Source: Marisa cornuarietis
Taxonomy: Eukaryota; Mollusca; Gastropoda; Architaenioglossa; Ampullariidae
Length of the DNA: 64,000 bases
Direction of reading: 5' to 3'
NCBI GenBank assembly: GCA_004794655.1
Contig: SMMW01000588.1
Location: 558,001 to 622,000 of the forward strand
Shown here in pieces: positions 13,501 to 24,234 of this stretch (its first letter is position 1; each line of letters opens with the position of its first letter). Under the pieces are notes generated by a model, which saw nothing but the letters and a program-made list of their open reading frames with translations, did no database searches and was not told where the DNA came from. Position numbers and translations under genes: made by a program.

Positions 13501-15868
13501 GCGCTTTATAAAAAATAGCACACACTATGATTAAAAAAAAACAGGATTCTGTTGCATTATCTAAACGACAAGCACATACTATCAGTCAAAAGCACAACAG
13601 AGCAACTGTGTCTTCAGCCGCTGCTTAAATGCTGACGCCGAGGAGGCATGAAGGGGGAGGGAATTCCAGACAGCTAGGGCAACAAAGGCAAACATACGCC
13701 CACCAAAAGACATTAAATTAATCCTAGGTAAAGTGCCGAATGGTGAATTAAATATGAAAAAAGTGTTTGTTTCTGTCCTTCCTGCAGGATGTCTTCCGCA
13801 TGCGCGCCGAGGTACACAACACTACGACTCCTGGTATGCACCGTTATCACTACAAAATGCACCTGGACCACGAGGGTGCTTTTGGCGTGGATTTGGACGG
13901 TCGGCTGGAGGGCCCTATCACCGACATTGTCATCCACACTGTTATAGATTTCAAGACAGAGATTAAATCTGTGAGAATAGAAATATCATTTAATAAAAAA
14001 TATTTTCGGATCGATGAAAAAATGGGAGAGGAAGGGAATGAAGACAGGATGTCAGAGAAAGACTGTTCCTGAATTAGGTCATAATATATTATATTTCGCA
14101 CTCGAAGAATGGTCCCCAAAAAAGCAGATATACTGGGTTTATATTTTCTTTCTTATTCCCAGCGGCTGAAGCGCTCGTTGTCAAGCCTCTATAAAAGACT
14201 CGACAAGGTGGAACGTTCACCAGCGTCAACTACCGAGACGCCGGAAGTCGTCGCTTCTCATCGGTGGGCTCAGCTGACAGTAAGTTGCCATGGTAACCTG
14301 CAGTAAGCTCGTGAAATGATAAATCGGATGATCGTGTCCCTTAATTGTATGTCCATCTCGGGCGTCGCAGAGTCGATACACCAGCCATCTCTCCATGTGA
14401 GATGCTGGATGATGCTGGAGAAGTGGCTGTGCATGCACGTTAAGAATGAGAATGTCCGTTTACAGTTCCCTCTCTTTTGTGCAGAACGCCTTTCTAGACT
14501 GGTTGTCGGAAGACACTAAGCAAGGAGGCCAGAACAAGTCACAGGCAGCAAAGGCGACACTGGCAGCACAGGGGAAAAAGATGCAAACCGCAGAGAAACA
14601 TGTCGCCGTACCCCTGAGAATTTTTAGTCGACCTTCCTGGAGGGTGGAAATGAACGCTCGAATCAAGTAAGGTTTCTTTGTAACTCGCTAATTATTCTTG
14701 TTGCGGGCAAACAGAGGTGTCTGTCTTTCACATTCTTCATTTGAAATATTGTCCGAAAACCGACGTAGGTGAAAGGGTTTGTTATATATTGCTAATTTTA
14801 TTTAATGTCGTCTAGGAAGGTTTGTACTTGAAAAAGGTATTTAAATGCACTAATACTCATATGAATTATACTAGCATACATATGTATTTGAGACTTTCGC
14901 TAACGCATACACATGTTTAGATTCGCTAACAAACATATACTTATACTTATTTATGTAGGGTTATTGTGTACCAGTATTTATCCGGTATATCGTTTAAACT
15001 CGTCGTTGCTAGCATATTGTACGTTGTACTGTGCTTAGGACACGTTTTCGAATGAGCAAAGAATCACTTCGGACATCAGAAAGGAAGGTTGAGGGGTTTG
15101 ACAGCACGGTTAACGTGAATATTACCATGGCAGACCCTCGCATCAACATTTGGGTACTGAACGGCACGCTAGGCAAAGGTCTGGGGTAAGTACCACAGCA
15201 CGTGCAACGAAACACGGGGATTTCCTTTTTTCACCAACTGCTCGTAATCTGTAAAGCACTTTTTTAAATGTCTTTCTTCACTGGACGAACGTTGACGAAC
15301 TGTGGCAATGTGATTACATGACAGTCACACAAACACTTTGCCAGACTTGCTCAAACATTCGTCCATCTTTCTACGAGGTTAAGATGCTGCATAATGTCAA
15401 TATGTGACTAAGCGTGACAAATATTTACACGAGGGTCATATTAACAATTTGCCATAGTCACATATTCGATAAAAATATATAGGACCTATTAAGAAGGATC
15501 ATTTCGCTTTAATGTAATCTCGTATGCTTATTCGAAGTGAAGCACAAATGTTTAGACAATGAATCTCTAATTCTTACTTTTGTATCTATTTGTCACTTTC
15601 GTTCACTTAAAAAAATTATGCGAAGTGATTGGATTACATTCACAATGCAGTCTGCGAAATGTAATGTGCGTGGGTGCGTTGTGAACAGAATGGACTTCAA
15701 CATGAACGGCGCAATGAGCTCCGACCTTGTCAACTTCACGCTGCTCTTCGACGTGCGGCAACATCGAGGCTGGCCGTTCTTTTACCATTTCCACAAATGG
15801 CAGCTTGTCGACCTTACGGCGCACAGGTTACTACTATGTACTGTAATAAACATACATATCACTGTATA

Positions 15869-15936
<68 letters not shown>

Positions 15937-18900
15937 ATTTGGTCGGCGTATGCGTAAACGTGGGTATAAAAAGTTCCGAAATGGTCTGTTCGGTCTCATC
16001 CATCACTGACAGCTATTTTGAATTCTTCGCTTCCCTCAGTTATGACCGCTCCTTCAGCATGCTGTTTGACCTGGAGCGCAATGACCACTTCACGTACAAC
16101 CTGACGCTTGTCTCCCCTCGCACGAATGTCTCGCACGCCATCAACTTCTCCACGCACTCCCTGGAGCTGCGGACTGTGCAAGCCAGCATGTACTTACATT
16201 CCGACCAGCCGCAATTCGACATCCGATACACAGGTAAGAGGGAATGAATGCTGGCCCCTTTGCGGACGATTAATTATTTTTTTTTTGAATGCTTCTGCTA
16301 CGAGAGAGGGATTTCCCTCCTTCTTTACATCTTGAGTGCTACTTTCTGCTTTGACCTGTTGTGAGTTTCGTGCCCATTCTTTGACACACGCTTTTTCATT
16401 ATTGTGCTGAACTATTTGTTTACTCCTTTTGGTTTTCATCTACAGTCTTTTATTGTCCTATCGACTGCCAGCCTCTTTTATCCACTTCCATAACGGTTTC
16501 TTTGTGCATTCGTCGGTGAAGTCACACAGTCGATGTTGTGTGGTATTTCCTCACTGTTTTGTTATCATGTAGATCCTAGCAACGGACGATCTGGTCTATG
16601 ACAAGATTACTCTGAGTATTAATTGATCTGTTTCCGTCACAGAGTAATATTGACATTAATAATGACAATTTATAAAGCATCAGACCAACCACTGAGCGAT
16701 TAGTATAGTAATAAATACTCTTATGTTTGCGCCTATTAGAAAATTCTCACACTGCCACCATAAGTTGATTTCATAGCAACATTAATTTTCAGTGTGGAAG
16801 GCCCGGTGTACAGTAAGCCACTAGGACGCGTAGCACTCAGCTAGTGTTGCTATTTTATGAAGCCTTGTAACTGTGCACCCGGGCCATGCTGTTTCTACTA
16901 CCCTTAACACCCCCCCCCCCCACTAACCCACTACCTTTCTGCCTGTTGCAGAAGGCAGCAAATTGACGCCCAGTGGGTTGGTGACGACTGTGGATCTGAA
17001 TTCCACCTGGCTAAACCTGGATTTTGACATGAACATCGACTTTCTGACAGCGGGCGCCATTCGCGGTCGCAAACGCTTCATTATTGATGGCAAGGTCAGT
17101 GTACATAGTAAATGCTGATCTTTAAATGGGGTTTGGCATGTGCCGAACTGTCCTACTGCCACATCTGTCTATCAAGACTTTGTCTCATCAGTTATTTTCT
17201 GTTCCTATATTTAGTTTTGAAAACATCCATATAGGGGAATATATACATACATACAGGTAGACATACATGTACATAATCTCATTTATGTAGTCATATATAA
17301 CGTCACACAGAACAAAATCTTTCTTCACATTATACTGAACGCTCACACTCCGGGCACACTGTTTCCAAAAATTTAAAAGCATTAGCTCAGTTCCTCCCTT
17401 ACTAAATTACTTTAAAATATTTTTGACAGGTTCCGTACCTTCTAGGCTCTCGCCAACTTGACATCGAATTCTCCAAAGACTCTCGATCGCCTCCATCCCT
17501 GCTTCTGGCTTACAGAAATGTCGAGAACTACACCAGCAACGTGCTGCTACAGTTACAGAGCAGAGACGCTGTTCTTGTGACCTTCAGCAACCGAATGGTA
17601 TTTCCATTTGCCCCCCTCCCCCACTTGTCCTGTAAAAAGAAACTGCCTTCTGGAATTTTGTTTCGCATCGTACAAGACGCTGTACAAAGCTTGGCTTTCG
17701 TGATGCTAGTATTTTTTTTTCTTTTTTTTTCTCAAATTTATTTCAGGCTGGTGCCAAAAGGAACATGACATTGTATCAGTGGAGAATCCATCTGGCTGAA
17801 CCTACTGTCCTGAAGCATAGCGTCGAGTGGGATCCTAAGAAGTCACAGGAAGTGTTAGGTGCAGCTTCTTACATCATCCACGCTGGAGCTCACAGCCTTA
17901 AGGTCTTTGGTCAGACAATGGCTGTCAACGTTCACAAAAATATCACCGATATGGTAATACCATTCATAAACCAGGTAAAAGTTATTTTTATCCGTGTCTT
18001 CTTGTAATATTCTTTCTTTAAAAGTGAGTTATTGACTATTCTCTCCACACACATACTTATTCGTTTTCATGGATCCATCAAAAAGGCACGCAACGCATTG
18101 CAGTGGAATATCATGATGAATGCTAGACATGACTCGGATTTTCTTGGCGCTGCATCTGCTTTCTGTGCTTTGTACGGGATACATTTTTTCAAATTTATCA
18201 CAGAAACAAAAGAGCAGTTAACCTTGGTGTAATAGGTACAATCACATTCACGAGCACTCACCTCTTCCATACTATGTTCGTTCTGGTTCAGTTCATATTA
18301 ATGGGCGTTTGTCTTCCATGCGTGGCGTGTGTGTGTGTGTGCGTGCGTGCGTGCACAGACAGTCTCCGAAGTGGTGGACCGTGTAGCGAAAGCAAAGATG
18401 AAGCAAGTCGCCGAACAAGGCCTTGACCCGCGTGCGCATGTGCCGCTGCTAGTAAAGGTTATGAAGGGAGGCCTGAAGATGGTGCAAGAACTGCAAATGT
18501 CATGGCAAATCTCTGAACCAGGTGAGTCCATATGCCGTAGTTATTATTTTTGTTTCCCTGTTTTATTTGATGTTTCATTACCTTCTTTGAAAACGTCAAC
18601 AATTTACGTAGTTTTTGACTGTAGATAAACTTTTATGATTAATATGTATAAATAAAACTCAACACTAGTTAAGTAACATAGGGTAAAACAATATCGTGTA
18701 ACAAACGCCATTGACCCTTCCTAGAGCGAAAACAATATTTGTCTGATGATACTTTCTGTATACCACAGGTCAGCTGGCCGAGTCACTGGGTGTCCACTCA
18801 GTAGTATCATACGCTATATTAGCTACAAGTGGCTTACCTTCTTTCATGCTAAAAGGACAACCTTTCTTTATCCGCCAATACATTAACTTTCGCATTCGTC

Positions 18901-21900
18901 CAACACTCCAGGAAATTGCATCAAGTGGCCGCTTTAACTTTTCCATTGTTTTGCCGTTCGTATGGGACTCATTTGCGGTAACTATAAAAGTTACAGTAAA
19001 AAAATATTTTTATTTTTGTTTTGAAAGCGAGCACGTACGTGTGTGTGTGTGTGTGTGTGTCAGAGAGAGAGAGAGAGAAGAAAAGAAAGAAAAGGAAAAG
19101 TACCTTTATTATAAGTACACTGATTGCATGTTTATTCGCCTTGTGGTGTATGATTTTATGTGTTTGCTAGATTCTGTATGAGTGTAATTATGCATGAGAT
19201 ACGTTGTAACATAGTACCACACACACACACACACACAAACGCGCATTTATATTGAGAGAAAAAGAGACAGATGGTATAATAATTCTTCAAAGAAGTACCA
19301 TAATCTCGTGGCATCCTCTGTAACTCTTTCACCCCTGTGTGATGTATCTGCCCTCAGAGCATACCACGCATGAGAATGTTGATTCGACAAACCCTCTGGT
19401 GGAGACAGCTGTTGACAATCGGGTCGAAAGCTGACCTGCCTTTTATAGCCATTGTGCCAGCCAACAGAGTGCAGATGTTTGATGTCTTCACGCAGGATAT
19501 TGCAGGTGGAATGAATTACAAAAGTGCTAGATAAAAACAGCCTGTTAGCGGTTCTATTGAAAACCAGTTTTAATTTGTCACATCTGCGAGACTGCGAGTT
19601 CTTCTGATGTTAAGTTAATTAGTTAAAGTTTTATTAATTGTTGATTAGTTAAAGTTTTATTAATTGTTGGTTAGTTAGGTAGGTAAAGTTTTAATTATTG
19701 TAGTTAAAGTTTTATTTATTAATTGTTTTGGTTAAAAACAGGTTTTCACGGTGCACTTTTATCTATGAAGAGTACTGTGTACTATATAATTCTCCTTTTC
19801 AGTTCCCGCCACATCGAACTGTACTTATCTTCTTTCCACAAATTTCGACACCGGCAACTACTCAATACTTCTGTCTCATGAAGGTATAACCATGATAACC
19901 AAAACAACGGGTCTTACCCTTGCCACAGACGGCAGACTAACCAGTCTCGACAGAAACAAGGAATTAAGGTGGGTATGCTATTCTACACGCAAACAGCCTT
20001 TTATTTAAAATGAACTGGACACGTTCGTTTAATTTAAACTGAGATTTTCTGAAGCTGGCAGAGCTTCCACTTATACTAGGCTGGAAAGTTCTGCGTGCGT
20101 GCGTGCGTTTTAGATATTTGTAGACGTATTTCGAAATATAAGTTCTCGACACCTCAGAGAAAACGATTAAAAGATTGCTTAGCACACGGTTCAGCCATTA
20201 TTCTCGATGTTCTCACAGCACAGTTCCGACGGCTGTAGGTGACCTGGAAGTAACCTTAGAAGCAGGCCAGGTCATCGTCGAGTTACCCCATCAAGTGCGA
20301 GTGACTGTTGACTTCTCCAACCAAATGTATGTCATCGAGACAAGCTTCGACACTCACAACAGGAGCCTGGGACTTCTTGGCGTCCCCTCTCGCGACTATG
20401 GCGACGACTTCATGATGCCCGCTGGCCGCTTGGCGCCCGACTCCGCTACTTTTCAATCCAGCTACGAACTGAGCGGACAACATGAGTGTCGAAATGTCAC
20501 GCCTGCTTCTTTCCATTCTGTCTGCCCAGTTGTTGCCCAGCTCTGTGCGCAGACCTTCCTCAACCCCAAGTCTGCCTTGAGCCACTGCTTTGCCTATGTT
20601 GATCCTTCGCAGTTTTATGTAAGTTAATTTTTTTGTAATTTCTAACCCTGGTTCTTCTCGACAGATGTCCTGACACATCACAGTAGATGTCGGTGTAAAG
20701 TCACAAACATTTAGACTCATAAGGTCTTTAAGATGTTTTAACTGTTGTGGTATGGTAGTAAAATATCTAGCAGACGTGAACAACCTTAAATCAGTTAACG
20801 TTTTAACTAGAACGGAATTTCTTGTTGTTGTTGTTGTTGTATAGAAATGTTCAGAACAGAGGAGATGGTCATTTTCCTCTGGAGATCATTCTGTGTGGTC
20901 TGCAGTAATTCTGTTACTTGCTCAGACAGCGATTCACGGATGCTTCGACCTGTAACTTGAAAAACTTTTCAGTGTCGCTTCTTCTTCTCCTTTGATTCCC
21001 CCCACCTCCCCGTTGTCTGCCCCTTTCTCTTCGCATGGTGTTTACATACAAACCACGAACTTGTATTAAATCCGTGTTCGAAGCTTTCATGTCTGGCCTT
21101 AATCCCCCACCCCACCACTCTCTTTAAAAAATAATTTCATAATCCAGTGAACTCTCCGGTTCATTCCCGAATTTCTCATCTTCGTCCGCACTTTCCACGT
21201 TGTCCCGCCTTTGCTGTTGCTGGTGTTTCTTAGCTGCATGGTGGACTGTCGGTTCGTTTGTAGCATTTCACACCCAGCTCACTGATCTCGCCTCCACACT
21301 GAGAAAGTCTTTATACACACTCAATTATTATTATTAGAAATAAATATTGAGGTGATGGAGTTAAGGAAGACCTTTCACAAATGTGCTCTCCTATAGTGTG
21401 TTGTGGTCATGTCTTCGTTTTCCCAGGAGCTCTGTCTTCGACAAGGTTGTGCAGAAGGCCCATCAACTTTCAACAGTTCGTGCAGCATCATCCACAGCTA
21501 CCTCAAGTTATGTCGCAGAAGAACAGGAGTTGATATCAGCTCACACCTCGTCGCAGCGAACTGCGGTACGCCAGCCCTGTTTGTGTTACTTCGTTCTGTC
21601 TTCATAACTGATTCACACATTAAGCCTCCCATCAAAAGTAACCTCGTGACTTACTGTATGTAGTCAGCAGGGCCCGTACTATTAAGAGAGAACAAAATTC
21701 CATGACTTTTTGTGGACTGTTTTAGAACAAACTGCAATTTGTCCAGCCCACTGGTTTCTTAACTGCCAAAACATTCTTATAATTTTAAAAGTTGCAGTTT
21801 TCATTATTACTCTATTATTAATTTCTTCAATTTATATTTAAATAATCGCTTTAACAGCAGAACTAGACGATGGCCGCAAGCCTCTAGAAGATCGCCTATT

Positions 21901-24234
21901 GCCGCACATGCACTGCACGTATAAAAATCTCACGAGTTAAGAAAAAAAGGTAAAGCACACAAAAAAGTACTACCCTAGCAAATGTTAAACTTCTAGCATT
22001 TAGGTAAACACGAAGCTTACTGAAGGTATAATTATGGGATATGAGTAAAGGTCCGTTAATCTATTCAAACGACACATCCTTCTAACATCACTTCAGGCAC
22101 ATGTGCAACTCCGACAGCCTCCTTGAAAGGAAAGGTGGATATCGTTGTGAGCGTGGTCCTCAGTGAAAGTGGCAGGAACAATGTCGATCCCAGGGAGGTG
22201 TTAGAGCGCTTTGCCGAGCAGGTGGTCGAAGTCAGTGATGCTCGCGTTGGACTCGTTCAAGGTGAAGGAGGAAAAGCCCGCGCACTTTTATTTGATGGAG
22301 AGTGAGTCTTTCTGAGTTGATTTTACTCCTTAGTTTCTCAAACGTTTGCTTTTTGCGACACTCCTGGGCCTCTACGCCACATAGAAAAATGTGTTGCTTC
22401 CAGAATCTAGAGTTTTTTTTTTTAAAATCTACAAGTTGTAATGCTTTATATATAGGCATAGAAAGTCAGTACGTAGATTACTGATGCTTTATATTAGTGT
22501 AATTTGTGTGCTCTTAGATGAAACCTTCTGATGGCCTTTCTTAACTGGACAAATATTGTCGAACGTTTGGCTAAGTTTTGGCAAAGTTCTTCATAACCGT
22601 CATGTAAAAATTTTGTCAAAATGGATCAAACGTTCAACCGTTTTCCGATTAAGAACGAATTTGACGGAGGGGGCTCCAGATGTTTGACACGGCAAAGTCG
22701 GTGGGCCTTTGGTCTACTCTCTATTGGCTAGACACAAGAGAAGACCAAAGTATTAGTACATTAAAAAAACAACTGCATCTCGGTTGGATAAGCTATGGGT
22801 CAGCAGCAGAGGTGACGGTTAGTGCAGCTTTCCTAGCAAACCCTCATTTTTCCTCTCTGCGCAGATTGTTCGTGTCAGCCAGAGAAGCAAAGGCCAAGAG
22901 CAATGTCACAGTGGGTGCGGTGGCCACAGATCCAGCGACAGTGACGGCCATACTCAGGGCAGCGGACTACCCCTTTAGAGCGGACGCACGACGGCTGCTT
23001 GTTCTCGTCACGGACACTGAGGTACGATAGGCCTCCATCTTTAGACTGGCGTCACATAGGCAGGTGTCGCTGATGACATCAGGGTACTGAATGGCTGGTG
23101 CTACCAGGGTGTGACGTGACCACTGATAACAAGATACCACATATAATTCTGCTTCATAGCCTGTTATTACTTTATGGTTAGTCCAGCAAACCCGCCTTGA
23201 ATGAATCTGTAGAAGAGCGAAGAGAAACACGGTCAGGCGTGATTAAAGCACTCGCTCGGCACCACTACAGACAGGACTTTCTCTGTATGCGACACCTGTT
23301 TGCAAGCCTGGCACGTCAGGGGTTTTCTCCGGGTACATGTTTCCTTACCACCCCCTCTCTTCACAACCTTCAACATCACTCTCGTAGTGCCAAATAGCCT
23401 CTAGTTGGAAGCACTTTCCTGTCAAACCATTCAACTAATGGGGATTTAAAGAAAAAACAGGAAAGAAAGAGAAAACTTTATGGTTGTATTCATATTTGCA
23501 CGCACGTGTGTGAGTTTACTGAATCGTTTGATTTGTGTATTTAATACAGCCCGATGAAGCAAAATTTTTAACCCGGTGTCCAAGTGACATGATAACTGAT
23601 AATAAAGGAATGCGGGTTTTTTTTCTTTCCCATGATACTGCTTCAGCTTGTAGAGTGTTGCACGTCCAACTCGGAAGGTCTGGCTCGTGCACAAGAGAAA
23701 GTACTGCGTCGTGGAGTCTCTGTGATCCTGGCTTCTGACGATGCTCGCCTTGTCGACCAGCACGTAACAGGGGTCACGTGGGATAAAAAGAGTCTGGGTG
23801 GAGGAATCAGTACGCAGGAAGCTGACATACCTCAGGTGGTGCTTCATTCCTTTTCCATGTTGTATGCTATGTCAACGATTAAAGACGGTAATGGTTGCTT
23901 CCACAAAGGAAGAATGTGAACTGCTTTTTCTTCCAATATATTTTTTTTAATGCTTTATCGAAACGCTCATCAACAGATTATATTTCACAATTTAGTTTAT
24001 AAGAGGCATGTCGGAAATGAAACGTTGATACATGAAAAATAATGTCATTATTGCTAACATGCTACAATGTCCGCGCTTTGCCTACAGACTGCGCTGGGAC
24101 AATTGGTGAGAGAGAGCCATGGTTTGTGGATGAACCTGGAGGTCCTAGAGAAAGGCAAAACAGAACGCTTGAGAAAGCTGAACAAACTCTTCCTAGAAGT
24201 GGTACAGGCGTCGGTACCATCAGCTTGCTCCTAG
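1337..24234 (+). CDS. Large lipid transfer protein (apolipophorin/apoB-like), 5' partial, 37 exons seen
   Basis: Secreted lipid carrier of the vitellogenin/apolipophorin/apoB superfamily; about 2,420 residues are coded here and the N terminus lies left of the window. Exons: 1337-1499, 1824-2003, 2786-2934, 4550-4901, 5061-5237, 5639-5875, 6153-6290, 6846-7087, 7581-7846, 8158-8388, 8686-9001, 9201-9413, 10162-10383, 10645-10765, ~11103-11297, 11579-11754, 12192-12352, 12677-12783, 13788-13970, 14163-14279, 14485-14666, 15039-15185, 15689-15826, 16040-16233, 16952-17094, 17430-17597, 17747-17974, 18359-18521, 18769-18977, 19358-19505, 19803-19968, 20219-20618, 21427-21565, 22097-22301, 22670-23021, 23647-23835, 24088-24234. 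Phases agree at every junction except 10765/11103. Domain order is LPD_N, DUF1943-like, DUF1081-like, beta-rich region, VWD/C8, VWA-like. DUF1081 points to the apolipophorin/apoB branch rather than vitellogenin; the last domain is unusual. Exact orthology is not settled. Confidence 0.85.
1608..1693. repeat. CA dinucleotide microsatellite
   Basis: About 43 CA units in the intron between exons 1 and 2 of the lipid transfer gene. Confidence 0.95.
3017..3055. repeat. GATA tetranucleotide microsatellite
   Basis: About ten TAGA/GATA units lie immediately before the LINE tail, in intron 3 of the lipid transfer gene. Confidence 0.9.
3056..3320 (+). mobile_element. 3' tail fragment of a non-LTR retrotransposon (endonuclease/RT family)
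   Basis: The + strand codes for RWLGHVCRMPPDSITRTALRW, then KRNRGRPKETWKR, then a D-R-x-x-W-R-S motif. This is the widely repeated C-terminal tail of LINE endonuclease-reverse transcriptase polyproteins. It is preceded by a GATA microsatellite and ends in a short ATG/GAT repeat tail (3302-3321). Only the last 80 codons or so remain, as in 5'-truncated LINEs. It lies in intron 3 of the lipid transfer gene. Confidence 0.75.
3500..4200 (+). mobile_element. Decayed non-LTR retrotransposon reverse transcriptase fragment
   Basis: Broken + strand frames give AEQAGFRSGRSTVEQ (the RT Q-A-G-F-R motif), then YGCETWTLLADTERRILAF (the family Y-G-x-E-T-W), then FWFGHVTRH and a basic tail. Stops and frameshifts interrupt all of it, so it is a dead copy. 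It belongs to the same general LINE type as the adjacent 3056-3320 tail but is a separate, more decayed and internally deleted insertion. Both sit in intron 3 of the lipid transfer gene and explain its size. Confidence 0.75.
5424..5507. repeat. TG microsatellite
   Basis: About 42 TG units followed by a short GA run, in the intron between exons 5 and 6 of the lipid transfer gene. Confidence 0.95.
7415..7508. repeat. CAT trinucleotide microsatellite
   Basis: About 31 CAT units in the intron just before exon 9 of the lipid transfer gene. Read on the minus strand it gives an artefactual poly-Met frame. Confidence 0.95.
7581..11297 (+). other. LLTP exons 9-15: DUF1943-like open beta-sheet and DUF1081-like segment
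   Basis: Exons 9-12 (7581-9413) code for an alternating beta-strand region after LPD_N, in the position of DUF1943 in large lipid transfer proteins. Exons 13-14 (10162-10383, 10645-10765) code for RSDLFTIHNDKY, a pair of cysteines around LCAPQF and RPCLSGF, then VHLDVRITPADR-ALKEYTAVL. This pattern fits DUF1081, which is shared by apoB and apolipophorin but absent from vitellogenin. Exon 15 is certain from about 11103 to 11297. Its acceptor is unclear: the natural site at 11087-11088 would need a different phase from the one exon 14 leaves, so either exon 14 uses an unusual donor or exon 15 starts a few codons later. The domain names rest on recognition by eye. Confidence 0.65.
13315..13445 (+). 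repeat. Dispersed repeat A, copy 1 (GGGACTTTTGCAGCAT family)
   Basis: The stretch from 'ggggacttttgcagcat' to 'cataatgtctcttacac', with an internal GAGAGGGCGTGTCTGG, recurs in the same orientation at 50533-50667. The two copies share most bases but differ by small indels. It lies in the large intron before exon 19 of the lipid transfer gene. Confidence 0.75.
13455..13735. repeat. Probable non-autonomous repeat with AGCGCTTTA and GGAATTCCAGACAG motifs
   Basis: This begins near AATAGCGCTTTATAAAA and contains GAGGAGGCATGAAG and GGAATTCCAGACAGCTAGGG. I associate this combination with a common invertebrate dispersed repeat that also has the ATTTATATAGCGC end seen at 41940 and 45284. It lies just upstream of lipid transfer gene exon 19. 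Assignment is from motif memory and one partial comparison. Confidence 0.4.
15871..15924. repeat. TG microsatellite
   Basis: About 27 TG units followed by a GA run, in the 213-bp intron between exons 23 and 24 of the lipid transfer gene. Confidence 0.95.
19617..19735. repeat. Minisatellite, about four AGTTAAAGTTTTATTAATTG units
   Basis: The 20-odd-bp unit TTAGTTAAAGTTTTATTAAT recurs four times with small changes, in the intron before exon 31 of the lipid transfer gene. Confidence 0.8.
19803..21565 (+). other. LLTP exons 31-33: degenerate VWD domain followed by C8-like cysteine module
   Basis: Exon 31 opens with CTYLLSTNFDTGNYSILL, the usual start of a VWD domain. Exon 32 (20219-20618) has VTVDFSNQMYVIETSF then SLGLLGVPSRDYGDDFMMP. 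This corresponds to the VWD signature G-L-C-G-x-x-x-G-D-x-x-D-D, but Leu replaces the conserved Cys of the LCG motif. The exon then codes for CPVVAQLC...SHCFAYVDPSQFY, a C8-type spacing, and exon 33 continues with CSIIHSYLKLC and VAANC. VWD near the C terminus is normal for vitellogenin and apolipophorin; the loss of the LCG cysteine suggests altered disulphide bonding. Confidence 0.75.
22097..24234 (+). other. LLTP exons 34-37: degenerate von Willebrand A-like domain and helical tail
   Basis: After the last cysteine module, exon 34 codes for KVDIVVSVVLSESG, which lines up with the first beta-strand and MIDAS loop of VWA domains (D-x-S-x-S). Here it reads S-E-S-G-R, so the metal site is broken. 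Next come VLERFAEQVVE and ARVGLVQ, typical of VWA helix 1 and strand 2. Exon 35 (22670-23021) ends ARRLLVLVTDTE, matching the VWA strand ending in T-D-G/x. Exon 36 (23647-23835) has ARAQEKVLRRGVSVILAS, matching the 'helix then G-V-x-V-x-x-x-G' strand. Exon 37 (24088-24234) is an amphipathic helix ending in SACS and a TAG stop. Exon 36 to 37 is phase 0; another frame of exon 37 is open longer but out of phase. Confidence 0.65.
23230..23436 (+). mobile_element. tRNA-derived SINE family 1, copy 1 (degenerate)
   Basis: The stretch GTGATTAAAGCACTCG ... GCGACACCTGTTTGC ... GTCAGGGGTTTTCTCC ... CCTCTAGTTGGAAGCAC matches, in order, the copy at 32366-32548. It lies in the intron between exons 35 and 36 of the lipid transfer gene. 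An open frame running into it from 23184 is therefore not an exon. Confidence 0.7.

Larger units (their letters stand above)
11579..19505 (+). other. LLTP exons 16-30: long beta-rich lipid-associated region
   Basis: Fifteen short exons code for about 820 residues of alternating amphipathic strands with few cysteines, as in the C-terminal half of apolipophorins. Exon 20 (14163-14279) starts RLKRSLSSLYKR, a basic R-x-K-R tetrapeptide followed by serine that fits a furin site, then an acidic/basic helix. Exon 21 is Lys/Gln/Ala-rich. Exon 28 (18359-18521) is strongly helical. Introns carry a TG repeat (15871-15924), a dispersed repeat (13315-13445) and a TTTTATTAATTG minisatellite just downstream in the next intron. 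Confidence 0.7.

Noticed and set aside
22680..22682. ATG at the head of a frame as a separate gene start
   Set aside because: It is inside exon 35 of the lipid carrier; the acceptor at 22668-22669 keeps phase from exon 34.
23184..23345. Open frame PALNESVEERRETRSG... as an extra exon of the lipid carrier
   Set aside because: Its second half is a copy of the SINE also found at 32366, and exon 35 joins exon 36 in phase without it.
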